DNA of 64,000 nucleotides. Source: Romanomermis culicivorax (Eukaryota > Nematoda > Enoplea > Mermithida > Mermithidae). Shown in pieces: positions 56,721-64,000 of this stretch (its first letter is position 1; each line of letters starts with the position of its first letter). The notes beneath the pieces are model-generated. The model had not been told where the DNA came from. It was given only the letters and a program-made list of their open reading frames with translations, and searched no databases. The stretch lies in assembly GCA_963922205.1 (NCBI GenBank), contig CAWUHX010000017.1, positions 868,001 to 932,000 on the forward strand. Direction: 5' to 3'. The position numbers and the translations under genes were made by a program.

Positions 56721-56861
56721 CGAGTATGTTTCAGCTTATTCCTGACAGTTTTTCTTATATTATGGTGGAATCAATAAAAAAAATACGGTGAATAAGAAAG
56801 AGTGAAATATAAATTTAAGAATTCGTTGTTTATTTTTCAGTTATGGAAATAAAAATCATGA

Positions 56862-57147
56862 ATGGTTGACGGACGGATGGAACGTTCGACTTTACAAAAC
56901 GATCGATCAACCGACGTTTCGAAACTGATCGACGTCGCTTGTGATTATTTGTCGGAAAATGTCGGTTTATTATTCAAAAAATTGTCTCCCGATCATATCA
57001 ATTCTCCGAATCAAGGCGAAATTTACTTGTTACCAGACGTATTTCTACCGCGTGGTCTGGGCGAAAAAGTTTTCAACAAGTTGAGACGTCATTATTTGAA
57101 AATGGAAGAGCATAATGACTTATATTTAGTGAAGGCATTTGCCGTAG
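56862..57147 (+). CDS. ZER1: ZYG11/ZER1 exon 1
   Basis: The ATG at 56862 directly follows an in-frame TGA, so it is the start. A splice acceptor-like TATTTTTCAG at 56831-56840 suggests a non-coding first exon upstream. Encodes the N-terminal helices and VFLPRGLGEKV. Donor GTAG/GTGAGT. Confidence 0.85.
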
Positions 57148-60100
57148 GTGAGTTGTGTGAAATAAATACAGATTTGTATTAGTGATTTGTCAATCATGCT
57201 TGAGCAAGAAACAGGGTTACAGGGATCGACCGGAACGAAAATTTTACTGAGATCAGAACAAATGGACAGTTGATTTACATTTCAAAGAAAGTCATATCAA
57301 ATTTATACCATCAAAGCCTATAGCACGCAATCTATATTTCGAAAACATCAGCTTATTACTTTCAGGGTCTGATTAAGCTCAAAATTAGAAATATCACTAA
57401 CCGGAATAAAGCCTCATTCGCTAACAATGTGACTGCAAGGTGCGCATAAATATTTCATTGCCGACTGAAAAAATAATCTATTATCTATATTAATAGATAA
57501 TATAGGCTAAATAATAATTGTTGTTTATAGTTTTTAGAAAACTTGCTTTAGATAAGTGTGGAGATTCTTCCAGTTGATTCAGCTTCATAATTCTCATCTA
57601 ATGAGTTTTCTTTGTACCAGGAGCCGGTCATCAATTCTTTAAAGGTTTTATAAATGATCGATTTTTTCAGCCTGTCCCTGCACATTTTTTACTGGGACCG
57701 GGACGGCCTCCCGATCGATGCCTATTCCCTGATATTCTCTGATCGAATTTCGATATTTTATCAATTTTATTAGTAAATTACTTTGTGTGAGTAGTTTTCG
57801 CGTAAGAAATTATATTCAGAACTTCCTATAATACAGTTTTCGAAAATCTCACTGTGAATTGATCGAAAGTTTTCGAACTAAAAGTTGCTTCTCTGACATG
57901 TTTCGCCTCAGAATTATCATACCATCTTCAAGGCTGTGCGTAAGTGTGCATCGTAAAATCAGTTGAAAGTCAGCGAAATTTTGAAATTACGCTGGCGAAA
58001 TCACCTATTTAGGAAAAACATACCTGCATGCAATTGTGGAGCATCCGCCGTAGCAAGTCCTTTTCCCAGAAAGTGTCCACAATATGGCTACATCCAACCG
58101 AAATTCTTCAGTCATATACTAGCACGGAGCTACGGTATTGGGTTCCATCACTGGGGATGAAAAAAGCAGAAAACGTACATTTGTGGGTAGGTTATGGTTA
58201 TTCTTGAACAACAGTCGAATCACGCGGTCGTAAAAATATACTCTTGGTGTATATATTAACAAATCACAAATTTTCGACACAAAAACGACTCTTTCTGCTA
58301 CTCACGACCTCCTCCCCAAAATGAGCGTCATCAGCCAACATTCTCTCTAATAAAAGCCGTCTGACCGTCTCCTTGCGTTCGGTAGCTTCTATATTTGTGT
58401 TTCAGCTCACCCTGGTGCCATAATTTTGGATAATTTGGATTTGACCGATAGTTGCATCAATGACGAAACATTATGCTCGCTTTTGGTTTCCTATAGACAA
58501 ACTTTACGTTCATTGGACTTATCCGGCTGCCAAAATTTGTCCCGGGAATTAAATTATCTCATAACTTCGTCGACTTTTCGTTTATGGAAGTTGAACGAAC
58601 TAGATTTGGGTGATTTATTGCATTTATTTAAAGATTGGTTGAACGAAGACAAAGCCATGAACGAAGATGAGGCCGATGTTAGCAGAACAACGAATACTGA
58701 TCCAACGGATTGTATTTTACCTTCGTCCGATTGCACAACATTACCGGCTACGAGCATATTTCAAAAATTAGAAAGGCAAATTGTCAGGTGAATTAATATT
58801 TGAGTAAACATGAAAAGAAAAATATTTTTTATCTGTTATGAAGTAGAATCGTACAACATTTCACTTTTGATACTTTGATACAACCTGTAAAACATGCCTG
58901 TAATTTTGGGCAGATTTGAGAGACCCTCACCCCTAACTCGGTCGGACCTAGTGCCCAAATGTTGGGACCCTCCCACAACTTGAAAAAATTGAGCAAAAAA
59001 ATGGAATTTTTTGACCTTTTTTGGAAAAATTTCTGAATTTTTCGAAAATTTTGTCCATTTTTTGCCTATTTTAGGATCCTTTCAAGATATTGTGGAAAAT
59101 TTGGCCATCTTTCAACTACTTAGGACTTGCCCTCAAGATTTTGAGGAAAATGGGACGGATGATTTATAAATGACGTCATCAAAGTTCGTTGACGAAATTG
59201 TTTTTATGAACAAAAATACATTAACATCGGAATCGAAGTCTAATATTATACTTGGACTAAAAATTTAGTACCAATTGATCCAAAAAGTTTAAACGCTTCA
59301 GAAACAATCCGGAACACGTTGCCGATGATATAAAAGCCTCGTACTTTCAGACGCCTTTGTGATTACGGTGGGATTTAGTCATAAAAAGACATAGACAGAG
59401 AATATCAAACAAATCTGAATACGCTAAAGTTAATACTGCTAAAAATATACTTCGTTTATTTTTACAAACTCGATTAAACCTGAACTTTAATCAATATTTC
59501 ATTACAGTTCCTTATCTAAAGCTGCCCGCCTAGCCGATCGTGATCTAAGCGGTGAAGCCAAACGTATCCGCAAGATTGCCAGAAATACGGCCAATAAAAT
59601 GGTCGATGGATCACCTAGCGTTTCTTTTACGAATGGTAATACCTCAACTAAAAGCTCGGCTAAACATCAGTACGGCGCGGCTGAAAACGGCGGAGATAAT
59701 AGCTTGGCGGCGGGTGATAGTGGTCGCGAATTAATGCAGATCGCTGTTGGTTGCGCTAATACTTCCTTCCTGCCCGGTTTTGAATTGAACGGATGTATAT
59801 TTGAAGAAGGTCAAGCTTCTTGTAGCGACGCTTTCAAACTCTGTCCGATCGATAATGTAGCAGAAAATTCTATTTTAACGGACGTTTGTCCAAACCTAAC
59901 AAAGTTGCGGTTACATGGATCCCAGTTAGCTGAAGTTTTTAATGAGGCTGTCGACGTAAGACTTGTTTGCTTGTCTTTCCCTTAATTTTTTTCCTTCAGT
60001 ATTTAATTAATTTAGCGTATCTATTTTGATTGCATTCGTGAATGGTACTACAGAAGCTGGAAGTCCAAAAATTTTATTTGAGCATGTAATAAGTGTCCTA

Positions 60101-62738
60101 TTCACAACCTCTTTCACAGAAGAAAGTTCCGATAACCGAAAAACTTTGATAAGTCATTAATTAATGCCCATTGGTACAAAACATCTTATGGTCTGTATGA
60201 TTTGCGTGGCAAAAAATCTTTCTTTTCTCTGATCCACGATGTTGGGATTTTATTTTGTCTCAATTCGTGTATTTGAAGGAAGTCATCGATCGCGAACGTT
60301 TGGTTCGAAAATTTTTCGAACGACTTCTACTACCCTTACAACGCCTAAAAACACTGGATATTTCTTGCTGGGCTTTTATCAGTGACCTTTCGTTTTTGGA
60401 TGGTATCAAACTGTCCTCATTAATCTTGTACGACGTACCCCACCTCCACCGTGCTACGGACATTGTTTGTTCAATAAAAACTTTGCAGTAAGTTCGATTT
60501 GTGAACCGTTAAGTTAGGATAATTTTCATAATTCATTTTGAAATTTCTAGTTTTTGATATAGTGTTATTGGATATTTTGATTACCTGTATTCTTTCTAAG
60601 CTCTGAAAAATCTATATGTACAATGGTGAGAATGATTTTCGTCACACATGCAACGGAGGGAAGTGGGACCCAATGTTTGATTCCCCCAGATACGTTGAAT
60701 GTTGCAAAATATGAAAAATATTTTCAGACAACTTCCAAAAAATTTTTACTCGTGGACCCTTCACTCCTAGAGTGTCCATCAGACCTTGAAACGTCGGGGA
60801 AAAATTGTGCTTGGAAAACCTATAAAAGCTTGCGAATTTCTTTATGATTCTTATGATTGAAAAATCGCAGAACTTTCTGGCGCTTCGCCGGCTTTAAGCA
60901 TAATTATTTTTTATCTGAACTTGGCTAAAGTGTGGTTCCTAGGAAGCCTAGTACCATGATTGCTCGCTGTAGTTCATGTGCATTGTTCTATTCCATCTCT
61001 GAACCTGATCATCAATGTGCGACATTTTTCATTTCGGATTTTTACTTTCCCACCAATGTTTTATTTTCTTCTACTCGATGATTGTTATGGCAGTTATACG
61101 TAAATCAAAATATATAATTTTCTCAACTTTATTATTGACGAACATCAAGAAACTTAGTTTTGAATTTTTCGAATCTCCGTATGCTGAGAGATAGATCTTG
61201 AAAGGTGTTCACCCAGTCAGTTTCTCGTTAAGGTCATTTAAAAATCTGAACTTTTTCATGACTCTCTTGCAAGCTATTTTTGCTGTGCTATGTCATTTTG
61301 CAAATTGCGCTCCGATGGAAATTTTTTTGGACATATATAATGAGACATACCTGGACAACAGGTTCAACTGCATGCAACTCGGTACCAGATAGTGCGATTC
61401 TAGTACCAGATGACCTGATTCTCAGCACCAAAACATGTTTTGTGTGTGGACCGATTTTAACCACGAAAACGGGATCGATGACTTGATATAGACAATCAAC
61501 CAATCAGGGAACCAACCAACTTTTTGGATTAGCTGGTACCCGATAAACCGATAGGGTTTGTCTAGGTATGTTTATTATCTCGATTGAAGTATAGCTAAAG
61601 AATGAAACTCTTATAACATTTATTTTGTTGCACGCAACGAAATTGGAACACAGAAATCTTTTATTCTAGAATGTTTCATTCTAGAAAACTGCTGGACACT
61701 GTATGAGACCCGGTACCCCCACCCAACATACCCGAGATATTACATGTCTGATTTTTGTACTTATAATGAGAATGAAAATGCGTGAATTGAATATCGATTT
61801 AGATTGTTGGATATTTCTCAAAGTAGCCAGGATACTGGGCAGTATATTCAACCGGTGACCACACTATCCAAATTGATCGCAAATTTACCACATCTGAAGC
61901 ATTTAGATATTAGTTTTACGAATTTAGCATCAAATCCAGTAAAAGGCGATTGGCCGGAACCGCCGGAAAAGTAATTTATGTTTCATAACTTTATTTTCCA
62001 CAAATTTATGTGTTTAATTTGCCAATAGGACGATCGAAAGCGATATATATGGCTTGCAAGGATTGAAACAAAAATTAGATTATTTGGGCTTATTTGCTTG
62101 TGATACTGCTGCTTATTATCATCGTATTCCTGCACATAACGTAAGATTTAATTCCTACTTATATTCCCGATATTGACACATTCGTGGATGGATTGGCGCT
62201 CATAGACGTTCTGCTGTCTAAAGTCAAGTCAAAAAGATTTTTCCCAAATTTTAAATGGCTTTGAAATATTTCTAAACCTTTGAGGCCTTCTAAAACATTT
62301 TAAGCTTAATTCATTAGTGGTATGTCGTCGGTAGTCGTTAAAATTATTTTTGTTATAGTAAGATTAATCTTTTCTTGCTTATTGATTGAGTGCTTTTTTT
62401 CTTTGTCATCCTTCATCTATGATAAATACCATGAGGTAGTTTCAAATTTTAATAGATAACTGGCGAGGCTAATGAATCGCAAATGCTCTTGGCTCTCGAA
62501 CAATACATCAATAGACCGAGTGTGATTTTGGCTGTTTTGAACGAAATTTTCCAAGTTTATCGTTTCAATGTTGCTTCCGACTACACCCGGGCGTTGCATT
62601 TAATGCTCGTAACAATGGAGACTTACAAAAACAACGTTAGCGTTCAAATAGCCAGCAGTGCCTCTCTGTTTTACATTATGCGGAATGTGAATATGAATCT
62701 AACAACTAAACATAAAGCGATTAGGCTACTTTTGGATG
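56862..62738 (+). CDS. ZER1: ZYG11/ZER1-family leucine-rich and armadillo protein (3' end beyond window)
   Basis: Exons 56862-57147, 58406-58787, 59508-59955, 60279-60487, 61803-61970, 62029-62140 and 62456-62738 join in phase into 629 codons, still open. The protein starts with a helical region containing LLPDVFLPRGLGEKVFNKL, has leucine-rich repeats (LDLTDSCINDETL, LRSLDLSGCQNL, LKTLDISCWAFI, LKHLDISFTNLA), then LDYLGLFACDTA and the start of armadillo repeats (ITGEANESQMLLALEQYINR, VQIASSASLFYIMRN). This order fits ZYG11B/ZER1, substrate receptors of CUL2 ubiquitin ligases that recognise N-terminal glycine degrons; the pocket itself lies in the missing C-terminal part. A poorly conserved insert of about 130 residues sits between repeats. 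ZER1 versus ZYG11 is not certain. Confidence 0.85.
58406..58787 (+). CDS. ZER1: ZYG11/ZER1 exon 2
   Basis: Encodes the first leucine-rich repeats (LDNLDLTDSCIND, LRSLDLSGCQNLS) and an acidic insert (EDKAMNEDEADVSRT). Acceptor TGTTTCAG/CT, donor GTCAG/GTGAAT. Confidence 0.85.
58895..59100. mobile_element. Diverged CATACC-like sequence in ZYG11/ZER1 intron 2
   Basis: CATGCCTGTAATTTTGGG then CCCCTAACTCGGTCGGACC and TTGACCTTTTTTGG resemble the left two-thirds of the CATACC family. The right end was not found. Confidence 0.45.
59508..59955 (+). CDS. ZER1: ZYG11/ZER1 exon 3
   Basis: The first part is basic and low in conservation (KAARLADRDLSGEAKRIRK, then a Ser/Asn/Gly-rich linker); the end has CPNLTKLRLHGSQLAEV, a leucine-rich repeat. 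Acceptor ATTACAG/TT, donor GTCGAC/GTAAGA. Confidence 0.8.
60279..60487 (+). CDS. ZER1: ZYG11/ZER1 exon 4
   Basis: Encodes FERLLLPLQRLKTLDISCW and LSSLILYDVPHL, leucine-rich repeats. The acceptor at 60278 (ATTTGAAG/GA) lacks a strong pyrimidine tract but keeps phase; the donor is TTTGCA/GTAAGT. Confidence 0.75.
61803..61970 (+). CDS. ZER1: ZYG11/ZER1 exon 5
   Basis: Encodes LLDISQSSQDTGQYI and LPHLKHLDISFTNLA, the last clear leucine-rich repeats. Acceptor ATTTAG/AT, donor GAAAA/GTAATT. Confidence 0.85.
62029..62140 (+). CDS. ZER1: ZYG11/ZER1 exon 6
   Basis: Encodes LQGLKQKLDYLGLFACDTA and HRIPAHN, matching the 'LQFLGLF....IPA' block just before the armadillo repeats. Acceptor CCAATAG/GA, donor CATAAC/GTAAGA. 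Confidence 0.88.
62456..62738 (+). CDS. ZER1: ZYG11/ZER1 exon 7
   Basis: Encodes GEANESQMLLALEQYIN and the first armadillo helices (RALHLMLVTMETYKNN, VQIASSASLFYIMRN). Donor GATG/GTGAGT. Later exons must lie past base 64000. Confidence 0.88.
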
Positions 62739-64000
62739 GTGAGTTTGCATTTCTTACTAGTGAGACCTTTCCGCATATTATTTCGAAATCGAACGTGCGT
62801 TCTAATCAGACTCGTGAGAGGTAATGCACCATTTTTAGGGGAGGCGGTATTTAGGATTTGTGACTTCGGAGAGGAGGTATTAGCGTCCGAATTTTAGCCT
62901 ATCTACTAAATTGTATCTGACGTGCACGTGATACATTTTTAAGACTGTTCAAGGTTGAAACTGAGCATCATTATCAGGCTTGTAGTCAGGAATTATTTTC
63001 GGGGGGAACATATTTTTTCACTGAATTGACTGCAAAATTGGCATTTCTGATTTGACTTTTTCTTGAAGAAAATAAAACCAAAGGTTTTATTTTGCCTTTA
63101 AATTTTTTGCCTCATTTTGCCTATTAGACCTTTGCTTTTTTTAACGCTTGAAACATTTCGGGGGGCCGTAGCCCTAACCCCCTGCATACAGGCTTGATCA
63201 TTATAATATTCAACTATTAGTTAAAGTCACAGATAGTAGACACCCCGTGCCAGACTTGGGAAATGTACTGATGTGCTGATTTTTTTTAATTACTCAATAT
63301 CTATGGCACGAATCCGGTTCTTGAAAAATTATAGGTTAATGAAAAATTGAAACTTCCGCTTCCGGTTTCTCAATTTGGAGAACCGATCGGGTTCGGAACC
63401 GATTCATGTTACCGCACTTTTGATTGATCATATTGTTCAATGCTGTCAAAAATTATAAGTTCTTTCATATATTGGTGTTGTCTATCCAATCCATTATGTG
63501 TGTGTTAGAAGATATAATCCTTTTAGATTGACGAATAAAACTGTCAATTTCAGTCTTTCATTTGGAATTTAGCGTCTCTGCGCAGTTGCTTGTTAACGCA
63601 ATATCTGCGCTACAAGTCTCAAGGAACAGCAGCAAGCAGTAGCAGCAATATGATGAATCAATTAATTAAAGAATTGCACAAATAATAGCATTGGACGACT
63701 TGCTTTTAGTTTTGTTCGAGATCTATGTTTTATGAAATTAATGCAGGAAATCAGATACACTTAAATTCGATTTACTATAAGCTTCAAAAGTCTCGTACAC
63801 GTTAAAACGCGTAATTTATCCGAAATTAATTAAAATAAAGACAAAAATTTTATTGACGACCGATAGCTGGATAAGCATAGTTGAAACACTGTTCAAGTAA
63901 AGCATTCTTCAACTAATATATAGAGTCATAGTTATTGAGTCACAGTCTGTTCCAGCTTGACATCTCATGCAATCAAGGAGTTCAAGACAATTTTTTTGTA
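62739..64000 (+). other. ZYG11/ZER1 intron, incomplete
   Basis: No further exon of the family is seen to the right edge, although the armadillo region needs more coding sequence, so this is an intron longer than 1.2 kb. It contains one MITE at 62975-63196. Confidence 0.6.
62975..63196. mobile_element. 222-bp MITE in ZYG11/ZER1 intron
   Basis: Exact 8-bp duplication ATCATTAT (62967-62974 and 63197-63204). Ends CAGGCTTGTAGTCAGG and CCTGCATACAGGCTTG; inside are a GGGGGG run and CCGTAGCCCTAACCCCC, which link it to the GGCCCGTATTTAG family. Confidence 0.85.

Noticed and set aside
57963..58160. 65-codon frame in ZYG11/ZER1 intron 1
   Set aside because: No domain and no phase-compatible splice sites; exon 1 joins exon 2 in phase without it.
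60623..60847. 74-codon frame in the ZYG11/ZER1 gene
   Set aside because: Lies in the intron between 60487 and 61803 and would break the phase between exons 4 and 5.

Overview
This is animal nuclear DNA: two genes with spliced coding exons set in AT-rich, heavily transposon-loaded sequence. The phylum cannot be fixed from the window. Runs of TTAGGC, the nematode telomere unit, occur three times inside repeats; they hint at a nematode but do not prove it.

Left part (1-17000): mostly non-coding sequence with remains of Ty3/gypsy-type LTR retroelements. One LTR lies at 4912-5772 (+) and a related LTR at 13617-14486 (-). A Gag-like reading frame (8139-9923, +) carries one in-frame stop. On the minus strand, running leftwards, lie a DDE integrase (17030 to 16266, then 16018 to 15654 after a TA-flanked insertion) and a broken DEDDy-type 3'-5' exonuclease-like reading frame (14997 to 14487 and 13616 to 12433), split by the minus-strand LTR. 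An exonuclease-like protein following a gypsy integrase is the least expected arrangement here.

Middle part (17500-34100): a dense, nested collection of DNA transposons and MITEs. Many can be delimited to the base because they have terminal inverted repeats (TIRs) and 8-bp target-site duplications (TSDs), the hAT signature. Families named by their ends are CATACCTGTA, CAGGGTTGGCAA (two subterminal-repeat types), CAGCGTTTTTTT/GTGCCAATTGGCAC, CAAGGCCGTATTTAG and GGTAAAGTGGGG. Decayed hAT and pogo transposases remain. A short GC-rich hairpin, GGCGC-GAA-GCGCC, recurs throughout.

Right part (34100-64000): after about 5.7 kb without a recognisable gene come an activin type II receptor-like serine/threonine kinase gene (seven coding exons, 39768-45229, +) and a ZYG11/ZER1-family gene (seven coding exons from 56862, +, running off the right edge). 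Between them (47370-55460) lies a transposon nest up to four levels deep, a fold-back element and a pogo-like element. The two host genes look independent: one is a TGF-beta superfamily receptor at the cell surface, the other a leucine-rich/armadillo substrate receptor of a cullin-2 ubiquitin ligase.
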